Shown piece after piece: positions 1 through 7,550 of a stretch of DNA of 61,999 nt. Where the stretch lies: positions 1-61,999 of the forward strand of contig UQMA01000005.1 in NCBI GenBank assembly GCA_900542055.1. Reading direction: 5' to 3'. The notes beneath the pieces were generated by a model. The model saw nothing but the letters and a program-made list of their open reading frames with translations, had not been told where the DNA came from and did not search any database. How positions within the stretch are numbered: the first letter of the stretch is position 1; every line of letters begins with the position of its first letter. Made by a program: the position numbers and the translations under genes. The stretch is from an uncultured Azospirillum sp. (GTDB lineage: Bacteria; Pseudomonadota; Alphaproteobacteria; RF32; CAG-239).

Positions 1-13
1 TTTTTTTAGCCAT
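1..13 (-). CDS. Start of an unidentified leftward gene (partial)
   Basis: The first 13 bases read on the minus strand as ATG-GCT-AAA-AAA, i.e. Met-Ala-Lys-Lys, and are preceded by a good SD (TGAGGA at 21-26, minus strand) seven bases away. The rest of the gene is outside the window. Four residues cannot identify the product. It is divergent from ppiD; a triosephosphate isomerase gene sits beside ppiD-like genes in some alphaproteobacteria, but this is only a guess. Confidence 0.5.
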
Positions 14-109
14 AATTTTATCCTCAATATATTAAATATTGCCCATCTTTTAGCATACTAAAAAAATATTTTCCAGTTAAAAAAACTTTTCAACACTAAT
101 ATTTTGTAT

Positions 110-137
110 TTGCATAAAATGACAAATCTATTATATT
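110..137 (+). promoter_or_regulatory. Candidate sigma70 promoter of the ppiD-like gene
   Basis: TTGCAT (110-115) and TATATT (132-137) are separated by 16 bp. They lie 35 bp upstream of the chosen start codon and ahead of its SD. The region is very AT-rich, so chance matches are possible. Confidence 0.35.
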
Positions 138-171
138 GTCGCATAGTTATAATTTAAAGGACAGAAAAGAA

Positions 172-2007
172 ATGATAACCCAATTACGAAAAGCTCAGGA
201 ATCTTGGCTGGCAAAAGCCATTTTAGCCTTGACTGCGCTGAGTTTTATGTCTTTATTCGGCGTTTCGGGCTATTTGAACCGCGCCGCCGAAAATCCGGCT
301 GTTATAAAAGTAAACAACCGTAAACTCAGTTTGGCTGATTTTAATGCGCAGCTTGACGAACAAATCAAAATGGCACACCGCCTTTTTGGTGAAAATATTG
401 AAATAACCGATGAAATGCGCAATGCTATGTCTGCTGAATTGGTGCAAAAAAATTTAGCTGAAATGGTTATTAAAGAAGTTGCAGATGACCAAAATATTGT
501 CGTGGGTGACAACCTTATTCGCAGCCTTATTCTCAGCCAGCCGCAGTTTCGCGATGATAAAGGACGTTTCAACCCTGCCCTTTTCAATAATTTTTTATCT
601 TCTACCGGTTGGAGCGAACAAAAATATATTGAAACTTTACGTGCCGATATGATTAGAAGTTTTCTTATCAGTAATCCGGCGGGAAGCATGAAAGTTTCGA
701 AAACTTTGGCCGATTTGACTGCCAAGGTCGAAGGTCAGCGCAAAATTTTCAAATATATCGAAATCAATCCAGATGAAATAAAAATCAGCCGTCCGATAAC
801 GGAAGAAGAAATCAACCAATATTACAGCGATTTCAGCGGTGAATTTATTGAACCTGAAACCCGCGATATTACGGTTTTGGAACTCACTTTCGAAGACATA
901 GCCGGCAAAACTCCGGTTACAGATGAGGAAATCAAAGAGTTTTACAATAATAATATTGAACGCTTTGTTGTTCCTGAAAAACGCGACATTTTGCAAATGT
1001 TGTTCGCTGATGAAGAAAGCGCTAAAAAAGCAGCTGAAGAATTGAAAAACGGCGCCGATTTTTATAAAACAGCCGAAAAAGCAGCTGAACAAAGCAAAGA
1101 AGATACAAATCTTGGTTATGTTTCAAAAGATATGCTCATTGCTGAAATGGCCGATGATGTATTTGCTGCAGCCAAAGGCGGCATAGTCGGACCGACACAA
1201 TCAGAACTTGGCTGGCATATTATGAAAGTTGCCGATATAAAAGCCGGTTCAAAAGTTGACGATGCAGTTGCTAAAAAGCAAATTACCGAAGCTTTGCAAG
1301 TTGAAAAAGCTTACGAAAATGCTTCCGATGTTATTAAGGAAATCGAAGACAAAATCGGCGCGGGTTCTTCTTTGGAAGAAATTGCAAAGGACTTGGGGAT
1401 TCAGACAAAAAAAATTAAAGGATTGTCTGATACTGTTGTTACGCCTTATATGGAAACCGCTTTTTCTTATAACAAAGATGAAGTCAGTCAGGCTGTGGAA
1501 ACAGATAACGGTTTTGCTTTTGTACGAATTGACGGTATAACAGATTCACATCCGCAGGACATAAAAACCGCCACGCCGCATATTAAAAAATTATGGGCGG
1601 AAGGCGAACGTGCGGCAATAGCGCAGGAAATTATCAACGATGTTACAACCGACATTGAAAATGGGGATAAAATCGATGAAGTTGCAGATCGTTACAAACT
1701 AAAATTGCAAACAACCGGCGCTTTAACGCGCAGCCAGAGTTTTGCCGGACTGAACCAATCTCAAATCATTGATCTTTTTAATGACGCATTGGGAACAGCT
1801 AAACAATTTACTTTGGGCAACAAAACAATTATCGCCGTTGCCGCCCAAAATGCGCCGGCAAAAGAAATGTCTGATGAAGACATGGATATAATAAACCGCC
1901 GTTTAGGCTTGGACATTAACCAACAAGCCACGGCAAGATTAATCGACAGCTATGCTAAAAAATATGATATAAGAGTAAAATATCGCTTGCTTGGTTTGGC
2001 CGATTAA
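172..2007 (+). CDS. ppiD: PpiD/SurA-like periplasmic peptidyl-prolyl isomerase
   Basis: About 611 residues from the ATG at 172, chosen because AAAGGA lies nine bases upstream; an in-frame TTG at 136 is less likely. The protein has a short cytoplasmic N-terminus, one membrane anchor (about residues 15-35) and a long periplasmic part. A SurA-N-like region is followed by one recognisable parvulin domain in the middle (LGYVSK ... GWHIMKV), and a degenerate second one may follow. This is the usual layout of membrane-anchored PpiD, which helps fold outer-membrane and secreted proteins leaving the Sec translocon. It is a single-gene unit closed by a strong terminator. Family assignment is confident; substrate range is inferred. 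Confidence 0.9.
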   Translation: MITQLRKAQESWLAKAILALTALSFMSLFGVSGYLNRAAENPAVIKVNNRKLSLADFNAQLDEQIKMAHRLFGENIEITDEMRNAMSAELVQKNLAEMVIKEVADDQNIVVGDNLIRSLILSQPQFRDDKGRFNPALFNNFLSSTGWSEQKYIETLRADMIRSFLISNPAGSMKVSKTLADLTAKVEGQRKIFKYIEINPDEIKISRPITEEEINQYYSDFSGEFIEPETRDITVLELTFEDIAGKTPVTDEEIKEFYNNNIERFVVPEKRDILQMLFADEESAKKAAEELKNGADFYKTAEKAAEQSKEDTNLGYVSKDMLIAEMADDVFAAAKGGIVGPTQSELGWHIMKVADIKAGSKVDDAVAKKQITEALQVEKAYENASDVIKEIEDKIGAGSSLEEIAKDLGIQTKKIKGLSDTVVTPYMETAFSYNKDEVSQAVETDNGFAFVRIDGITDSHPQDIKTATPHIKKLWAEGERAAIAQEIINDVTTDIENGDKIDEVADRYKLKLQTTGALTRSQSFAGLNQSQIIDLFNDALGTAKQFTLGNKTIIAVAAQNAPAKEMSDEDMDIINRRLGLDINQQATARLIDSYAKKYDIRVKYRLLGLAD

Positions 2008-2029
2008 AAAAAGCTGAATATGGTAATAA

Positions 2030-2054
2030 CCCTCCGCGCAAAACGGAGGGTTTT
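2030..2054 (+). terminator. Rho-independent terminator after ppiD
   Basis: Perfect 7-bp stem CCCTCCG/CGGAGGG with a 7-nt loop, followed by TTTTATTTT. It sits 23 bp after the ppiD stop codon. Confidence 0.9.
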
Positions 2055-2077
2055 ATTTTATCAATTCAGCTTGCTTT

Positions 2078-2106
2078 TTGTCAACTTTCGTCATATTATA
2101 TATATA
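2078..2106 (+). promoter_or_regulatory. Candidate promoter of the odd-codon gene at 2208
   Basis: TTGTCA (2078-2083), a 17-bp spacer and TATATA (2101-2106) form a plausible sigma70 promoter. It would give a leader of about 95 nt before the start codon, much of it AT-rich. Confidence 0.5.
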
Positions 2107-2207
2107 CTATCAAAAATTATTCAGACTTATTTTATTCAATTATATCTATCCGGTTATATCTCGAGCAAGTATAACCAAAAAAGGATTAACGCTCAAAATA
2201 TATAGTT

Positions 2208-2966
2208 ATGAACACAAATGCATTTAACAGAGTTTTCAGAACAGTTGACGGCACAGTTTTCACAAAGATTAACGCTAGTGAGACTGAGACATTCAAGGGC
2301 AATTACATTACCGTAATCAATGGTAAGGCAGTTGCAGTTGTTGATGGTGAGGAAGTTGCAATGCCTTCTTCATTGTTCAATGAAATCGGCGTTGAGTACT
2401 TGTTTGTGGACTTTTACGCTCACGGCAAGAAGATGGCTAAGAAGCATGGCGTGTATAATGCTGTCAAGCAAGAAAACATTCGAGTTTGGCGCAACATCAA
2501 GCCTGGAGAGCCGATCAGAACCATCATCGACGGCTATCAGGAGCACGAAGTGATACTGGACGAAAACAGCGTTGCCGCGCAGAATATTGTGAAGAACGAG
2601 TATTATGCCATTCCGAAAGAGGTGCTCGCCAAGAAGTATCAATTTGATCACAGCGAGTTTGACTTTGATGTTTACGTTCCAAAGTCGGATGCTGTTTCAA
2701 GCTGGGTATATTCAGACGTGAACATCTTCGGTGTGTTGTGGGGAGGTCTTGAGTTCCTTACCACTCCTATGATTAACATCACCAATCCTGATGATTGCTA
2801 TGCCTGCAATTACGTGGTTTGGTGGGGAAATGACGGTCGTTTGAGTTCTTATAAGGTTCTCGGCTATTTCCGCGCTTGTGGCACGCAATTCTTTGCGCAG
2901 CCGGTTGCTGCTCCCGTATCAATTGCAGAAGCAACATTCCAGCCGCCAAAAGAGTTGTTTGCATAA
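2208..2966 (+). CDS. Unrecognised 252-residue protein with foreign-looking codon use
   Basis: I do not recognise this family. The protein has no signal peptide or membrane segment and is rich in aromatic residues towards the C-terminus (two WG-type motifs around residues 179 and 206), with a CYAC motif near residue 198. Codon use is strikingly unlike its neighbours: lysine is almost always AAG and GAG outnumbers GAA, whereas adjacent genes use AAA and GAA. The start has no SD in the usual place; the nearest purine run (AAAAGGA) is more than 15 bases upstream. The gene has its own promoter and terminator. A recent transfer is the simplest reading; a donor cannot be named. Confidence 0.85.
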   Translation: MNTNAFNRVFRTVDGTVFTKINASETETFKGNYITVINGKAVAVVDGEEVAMPSSLFNEIGVEYLFVDFYAHGKKMAKKHGVYNAVKQENIRVWRNIKPGEPIRTIIDGYQEHEVILDENSVAAQNIVKNEYYAIPKEVLAKKYQFDHSEFDFDVYVPKSDAVSSWVYSDVNIFGVLWGGLEFLTTPMINITNPDDCYACNYVVWWGNDGRLSSYKVLGYFRACGTQFFAQPVAAPVSIAEATFQPPKELFA

Positions 2967-2978
2967 CTCTTTAAAAAA

Positions 2979-3013
2979 ATACTCCGACATTTTATATGTC
3001 GGAGTATTTTTTT
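2979..3013 (+). terminator. Terminator closing the 2208 gene
   Basis: Perfect 12-bp stem (ATACTCCGACAT and its complement) with a 4-nt loop and a seven-T tail, 12 bp after the stop codon. Confidence 0.92.
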
Positions 3014-3021
3014 ACAAACAA

Positions 3022-3050
3022 TTGCAGTTTTTTGTTATTTTATATATTAT
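3022..3050 (+). promoter_or_regulatory. Candidate promoter of the gene at 3085
   Basis: TTGCAG (3022-3027), 17-bp spacer, TATTAT (3045-3050). It lies directly after the preceding terminator and 35 bp before the start codon. Confidence 0.5.
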
Positions 3051-3084
3051 ACAGATAAATTAATTTCATTTGGAAAGATTTTTT

Positions 3085-3513
3085 ATGACCTATAATCAAA
3101 AAACCGTTATCAACGGACAAGACATAACTTTGTCGGACAATGAGCGGCAAAAAGTTGAAAATTTTCATAGAAGCCGTGTTGCTTTTGCTATTTTGGAAGA
3201 CGGGAGCTGTGCCATAAATATAAAAGATAGCCGAGAACATAGAATTTATTTGCAGGAAGATTTCGGAATTTCAACCGATGATTTTGAAAAATTAACACGC
3301 GGATACATAAAATCAGGCCGCATTGTTTTTTATAAAACTTCAAAATTTCTTCCCGTTGAAAATATTTCGGAAAATGTTTTGAAAATTGTAAGCCGGCAGG
3401 CATTAAAATTTTTCGGCAGCGGAAAATATGAAATCTGGAACGGAGTTAAAATCGGAGCCATCGGAGAAGAATGGCTTCCGTTACAAAAAATGCCGGCTGT
3501 TTTCATCAGTTAA
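3085..3513 (+). CDS. Hypothetical protein, 142 residues
   Basis: The ATG at 3085 is chosen because GGAAAG lies eight bases upstream; the frame also opens at a TTG at 3070 that would bury this SD. The protein is soluble and mixed-charge, with no signal peptide and no motif I recognise. Codon use (AAA, GAA) matches the host background, unlike the gene before it. It converges on the 3525-4943 gene, leaving only 11 bp between stop codons. No function can be assigned. Confidence 0.8.
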   Translation: MTYNQKTVINGQDITLSDNERQKVENFHRSRVAFAILEDGSCAINIKDSREHRIYLQEDFGISTDDFEKLTRGYIKSGRIVFYKTSKFLPVENISENVLKIVSRQALKFFGSGKYEIWNGVKIGAIGEEWLPLQKMPAVFIS

Positions 3514-3524
3514 AGATACAAATT

Positions 3525-4943
3525 TTATCTCCCCTGATTGGCTTTTCTTGCCGCAAGCGACATTGAAAACCGTTGACCGTATTTTTTATTCATTTTTTCC
3601 ATTTTTTGTGGATCTTTCAGCATATTGTTAATTGTTTTTTGATCTTTTTTCTGCGCCCCCGGCAAAACATCGCTCAAAACTTTTCCCTGCTCCGGAGATA
3701 TTCCCGTTCTCTCAAATGTTATTTCTCTTGCATAATTTTTACAGCTTTGAGAAAGATGAAAATCAGCAATTTTTCCAGTTTCTTTTCCGTTTGCGGATTT
3801 TTCTTGAGGCAAATATTGTGATAAATCACCGACCTTTATACCACACTCTTTAAAATATGGATTTTGATCAAAAGAAGCAAACATCTTTTGAACTCGTTTT
3901 TGATAATCGGCATCATTTCCGACCATTGCAGCACCGATATTTGTACTATCTATATACTTCATATAATTTTGAATTTGATCTTCATATAGCGGCTGATATT
4001 TTTCTTTCCACATTTTGACAGTTCCCTGCACCATCAATTGCTTAGCTTCTTTGCTATCAGGATTTAGCCCTTTTTCCAAAGCCTCTTTATAAAAATCAAA
4101 GCCGTGCATTGCCATATCAAACGTTTTAAGAGCTTCTTCCCGAGAAACTCCATTTTTTATTTTTTCCTGATATTTATGATTGACCAAAATCAATTGTGAT
4201 ACATTTGCCGAAACTTCATCCCAGCAATTTAATTTTCCGTATTCTTCAGCATTCAGCCCCGGAGCATAAGCATTATTTCTATCATTTATAAAGTGTTCAT
4301 ATTCATGAACAATGGTACTTTTCCTAATATCTTCGGAAAGTAATTCTCCGCTTTTTTCCATAAATCTATTGATATTTTGCCCCTGATTAAAACGCGGATT
4401 TATTTTTTGTTTGCTTTTTTCCGCAACATTCCTCCGTTCTTCCTCTGAAGCATTCAGCACTTTCAATGTTATGTTTTTTTGTTCGTTATCATAATGTCCA
4501 ATTTCAAATGCGCCGGTTTCAACCATTTCATCATAGAGCTGCTGGGCGGTTATGGTATCGTTCACACTGGTTTCAGCATTGGAAAAAGCTTTTTTCTGTT
4601 CTTTTTTATAAGAGCTTTTCTGTTTTTTGGTTGAGGATAAATCCATATCTGTATAAGTTTCATTATCATCTATTTTATCCACCGAACCATCACTGTAATA
4701 ATTAACATCCCCCAAGCCGAAAAAAGACTTTGTCCGAACCGTTAATTTTTCTTGTTTGCTTTGGTTAACGCTAATTTCTTTTTTATCTTCAGTTTTATCC
4801 TTTATAGTCGGTTCTTGAGCTGCAGAAGATAAAGCACCGGAAGCTATAGCCGCTGTCAGCAAAACTTTTCTGACTTTTAATGCAGCTTTTTTAGTAAGTT
4901 TTGCACCGCCATTCATAAATTTTCTAAAAAACTCTTCCGACAT
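3525..4943 (-). CDS. Secreted HExxH zinc-metallopeptidase-like protein, orphan
   Basis: A 472-residue protein with an unusually long basic N-terminus before a hydrophobic stretch (residues 26-41) ending SSAAQE, consistent with a signal peptide. Residues 45-130 are polar and low in complexity. The motif HEYEH at 213-217 fits the HExxH zinc-peptidase signature, and Glu243 in WDEVSA, 26 residues on, could be the third ligand as in gluzincins. The C-terminal half is helical and polar with no recognised domain. The start is supported by AGGAGAAGGA just upstream. Family knowledge suggests a zinc protease acting in the envelope or outside the cell; substrate is unknown. Confidence 0.8.
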   Translation of the reverse strand: MSEEFFRKFMNGGAKLTKKAALKVRKVLLTAAIASGALSSAAQEPTIKDKTEDKKEISVNQSKQEKLTVRTKSFFGLGDVNYYSDGSVDKIDDNETYTDMDLSSTKKQKSSYKKEQKKAFSNAETSVNDTITAQQLYDEMVETGAFEIGHYDNEQKNITLKVLNASEEERRNVAEKSKQKINPRFNQGQNINRFMEKSGELLSEDIRKSTIVHEYEHFINDRNNAYAPGLNAEEYGKLNCWDEVSANVSQLILVNHKYQEKIKNGVSREEALKTFDMAMHGFDFYKEALEKGLNPDSKEAKQLMVQGTVKMWKEKYQPLYEDQIQNYMKYIDSTNIGAAMVGNDADYQKRVQKMFASFDQNPYFKECGIKVGDLSQYLPQEKSANGKETGKIADFHLSQSCKNYAREITFERTGISPEQGKVLSDVLPGAQKKDQKTINNMLKDPQKMEKMNKKYGQRFSMSLAARKANQGR

Positions 4944-5025
4944 TTCCTTCTCCTATTTATTTCAGCATATGACGGAATAAAGGTTTTGTCAATTTTTCTG
5001 ATAAATTTCACATTTGCAATTTAAA

Positions 5026-5061
5026 CAAAAAAACTGTTTTCTTTCAGAAAACAGTTTTTTT
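5026..5061. terminator. Bidirectional terminator
   Basis: Perfect 10-bp stem ACTGTTTTCT/AGAAAACAGT with a 3-nt loop, flanked by an A-run on one side and a T-run on the other. It ends the leftward gene at 5082-5480. Confidence 0.88.
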
Positions 5062-5081
5062 GTTTGAGTTGTGTTTTAGTT

Positions 5082-5480
5082 TTACACTGCCACCACACCT
5101 GAGGTATATATTGTATTCTCTCTGGTGAAACCGACAGTCAGACTTGCTCCGCTTCTACGCTGATACTCACTGACTAAACTATTTGCAGCATCAAGCAGAA
5201 GCTGTTCGGGAATTTTTACCCAAATCGGTTCTGAAATCTCTTCGAGCAACTTATCGATATAGTTCAACTGAGCCTTCACATTTGGAGTTTGCTCCATAGT
5301 TTGAAGAGATTCTGCATCTGCCTTCATCAACGACACAAAATCGTCTTTTTTAGCAGTTTTGAACGCAATAACATCGACATGGTTGTTTGAAGAATTCAAA
5401 GTACCAACCCACATAAAATTGCAATTGCTTTGCAAATTTTCAACCGGTACGAGCAATGTACCTTTTAACATTACACTCAT
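5082..5480 (-). CDS. Unrecognised protein of about 132 residues, SD-less cassette
   Basis: Soluble protein with no recognised motif, signal peptide or membrane segment. Two starts are possible: 5480 (Met-Ser-Val) or 5507 (Met-Pro-Lys). Neither has a good SD; the 25 bases before 5480 are almost entirely A and T. Codon use (several AAG, GAG, TTG and GTG) is less AAA/GAA-biased than neighbours. The gene has a private promoter (5643-5670), a leader hairpin and a private terminator. It shares this arrangement with the genes at 2208, 25882 and 60917. Function unknown. Confidence 0.75.
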   Translation of the reverse strand: MSVMLKGTLLVPVENLQSNCNFMWVGTLNSSNNHVDVIAFKTAKKDDFVSLMKADAESLQTMEQTPNVKAQLNYIDKLLEEISEPIWVKIPEQLLLDAANSLVSEYQRRSGASLTVGFTRENTIYTSGVVAV

Positions 5481-5553
5481 ATTTATATAATTTAATAATT
5501 TTGGCATTTGTCCGTCAAACTGCGCTTGCCAAAGGCACAACGGATAAAGTTAA

Positions 5554-5603
5554 ATTGCATTCGCCATGTTATTTACGTAATATCATAAAAAACATAATGC
5601 AAT
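5554..5603 (-). promoter_or_regulatory. Leader hairpin of the 5480 gene
   Basis: An 8-bp arm pair (ATTGCATT/AATGCAAT at 5554-5561 and 5596-5603) encloses a 5-bp pair (ATGTT/AACAT at 5566-5570 and 5591-5595), with a CGCC bulge on one side. It lies in the predicted leader of about 155 nt. A regulatory role is inferred only from position. Confidence 0.4.
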
Positions 5604-5642
5604 CAACTTTTTAATAATAACTAAATAAGACTTATTGTTTTT

Positions 5643-5670
5643 ATTATAACACAAATCTTATACTAAACAA
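5643..5670 (-). promoter_or_regulatory. Candidate promoter of the 5480 gene
   Basis: On the minus strand, TTGTTT (5665-5670), a 16-bp spacer and a perfect TATAAT (5643-5648). From here to the hairpin at 5765 I see no other element. Confidence 0.55.
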
Positions 5671-5764
5671 GTGTATTTTATCCAATTATATTAATAAATT
5701 TTAGATTATTTTCAGTTTGATAATATCTAATCTTTTTGTTCTTTAGTTATTTATCATATCTATA

Positions 5765-5800
5765 AAAATCCGGTTTCTTTTTATATGCAAACCGGATTTT
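5765..5800 (+). promoter_or_regulatory. Perfect 12-bp inverted repeat just before the eptA-like gene
   Basis: AAAATCCGGTTT (5765-5776) and its exact complement (5789-5800) flank a 12-nt loop; the start codon follows 13 bases later. The 3' arm ends in only four T, so it is a weak terminator. There is no rightward gene upstream that it would terminate, so it may be an attenuator-like leader hairpin or the leftover end of a lost gene. Confidence 0.5.
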
Positions 5801-5813
5801 ACGGGATTATAAT

Positions 5814-7424
5814 ATGAAAAATTGTTTTAATTTTATTCTATCATCAATTATCGTTTTATTTTTTTTAATGCTTCCTGAAATTATTTACGGTTTTGTAAAT
5901 CCTCAATTTAAAATTTGTTTTATGGGGGAAAAGCTTGCCGTTATTTATATTTTGGCGATTATTTTAACAGCTATGCCTTTTTCAAAATTTAAAGCTGTTT
6001 TTCTTTTTTGCTTTTCAATATTCAGCATTATTCAATTTTGCTATATGCAATATTTTGGCAATTATCTGACCGCTTATGCAATTAATTTTATTTTTTTGGA
6101 AGCTCATGACATTTGGCTTGAATCCAAAAGCATTTGGTTAAATTATATTCCTTTGATTTTATTGGTAGCCGTACCGTATTTTATTTTATTTTTACTCTGG
6201 AAAAAGAATATATTACCTCAATTTGTTTTTCCATATTACCCAATTTGTTTCTTTTTATTTTTCGGCTATTTTATTTATCAGGCAACAACACCTAATGGTA
6301 TTTTTCAAATGCTTTTTAAAAACACCTGTTATGCCTCATACAATACTATAAACAGTTTTTCAGCCTTTTTCGGAAATGTTTTACCGCAGCAATTTTTTAA
6401 AACAGAAAACAAAAAGAACTTTGATAAATATCAAATTACGCACATTGAAAAAGATTTAAAAACTCCGCGCAATATTATTTTTATCGTCGGAGAATCGACG
6501 AATGCCGACAATATGTCTTTATTCGGTTACAATATAAAAACCACCCCAAAACTTGAAGCATATGCAGCTGCTGATAAGAATTTCGTATCAACAAAAGTGT
6601 GGGCTGCTGCCGTTAACACTCTGATTTCGCTACCTATGCTTTACAATATTCAATACCACCCCGAAGATTATAAAAAATTAATCATAAAAGACACAAATTT
6701 ATTGCGATTAGCTAAACTCGGCAATTATCATGTCAGCTATATAGAACTGCAAAATGCCGGTGTTTTCAGAAAAACGAATTTGGATAACTATGATCAACTG
6801 TTTATTTATGACAAAAATAAAGATAAAGAATTTTCGGGAGAAGACGCTTTTTTGGATTTTGTGTTACCGAAAATAAATCTGAAAGAGCGAAATTTTATTA
6901 TTATTCATCAGCGAAACATACATTCGCCCTATACAGACAACTACCAAAATAACGCTGATATATCAACAACAGCATTAAAAACCACAAATTCCAAACGAAT
7001 TGATGATTATAATAAAGCTATGTTTTACGAAGACATGATTCTAGATAAACTGTTAAAATACGCGTCTTCCCTGCCTAACGAAACTTATTTCTATTATGTT
7101 TCTGACCATGGAGAATCTTTGGGACAAAATGGATTATGGGGACACGGACACCTTGATACCTCTGATTTGAAAGTTCCGTTTTTGTTTTCAATGTTTAACA
7201 GCAATGATGCCGATTACCGCGCAAAAATATCTTCCGGTATTTCATGCGCATACGAAGTTTCAATTTTGATTGCCGAAAAATTAGGTTATAAAATAGAAAT
7301 AACCGACAAAGAAGACGGAGTTTGTCTGGTGAACGGCAGAGACTCTATGGGAAGAGCCGGAATCTTAAAAATAAAAGGAAAACCTGACAGCGGAGAAAGC
7401 GTGCAAAAACTTCCCCCGCGTTAA
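5814..7424 (+). CDS. EptA-like phosphoethanolamine transferase (sulfatase fold)
   Basis: A 536-residue inner-membrane protein with about five N-terminal membrane segments (residues 5-160) and a periplasmic alkaline-phosphatase-fold domain (about 215-500). Visible catalytic elements are VGESTN (Glu227), Thr269 in VNTLISLP at the usual nucleophile position, SDHGES (Asp431, His432) and GHGH (444-447). Enzymes of this family move phosphoethanolamine from phosphatidylethanolamine to lipid A or other envelope sugars, which can lower sensitivity to cationic peptides. Start region has only a weak SD (CGGGA). It appears monocistronic. The acceptor here is not known; other phosphoglycol transferases share the fold. 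Confidence 0.85.
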   Translation: MKNCFNFILSSIIVLFFLMLPEIIYGFVNPQFKICFMGEKLAVIYILAIILTAMPFSKFKAVFLFCFSIFSIIQFCYMQYFGNYLTAYAINFIFLEAHDIWLESKSIWLNYIPLILLVAVPYFILFLLWKKNILPQFVFPYYPICFFLFFGYFIYQATTPNGIFQMLFKNTCYASYNTINSFSAFFGNVLPQQFFKTENKKNFDKYQITHIEKDLKTPRNIIFIVGESTNADNMSLFGYNIKTTPKLEAYAAADKNFVSTKVWAAAVNTLISLPMLYNIQYHPEDYKKLIIKDTNLLRLAKLGNYHVSYIELQNAGVFRKTNLDNYDQLFIYDKNKDKEFSGEDAFLDFVLPKINLKERNFIIIHQRNIHSPYTDNYQNNADISTTALKTTNSKRIDDYNKAMFYEDMILDKLLKYASSLPNETYFYYVSDHGESLGQNGLWGHGHLDTSDLKVPFLFSMFNSNDADYRAKISSGISCAYEVSILIAEKLGYKIEITDKEDGVCLVNGRDSMGRAGILKIKGKPDSGESVQKLPPR

Positions 7425-7550
7425 ACAATGAATATTTAAAATTTTATTTATAAAGCGGTCGTATTTTTTATAATCATTGATTGACAAAAACTTATGTTGC
7501 CGTTAAAATATAGCATTCTTAATAATTTGAGGTATGATTAAATATTATCT

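Noticed and set aside
136..171. TTG at 136 as start of ppiD
   Set aside because: The ATG at 172 has AAAGGA at ideal spacing and gives a normal membrane-anchor N-terminus; the TTG has no SD and lies next to the -10 element.
2020..2205. Short rightward frame in the leader of the 2208 gene
   Set aside because: It spans the ppiD terminator and the promoter of the next gene, has low-complexity composition and no SD.
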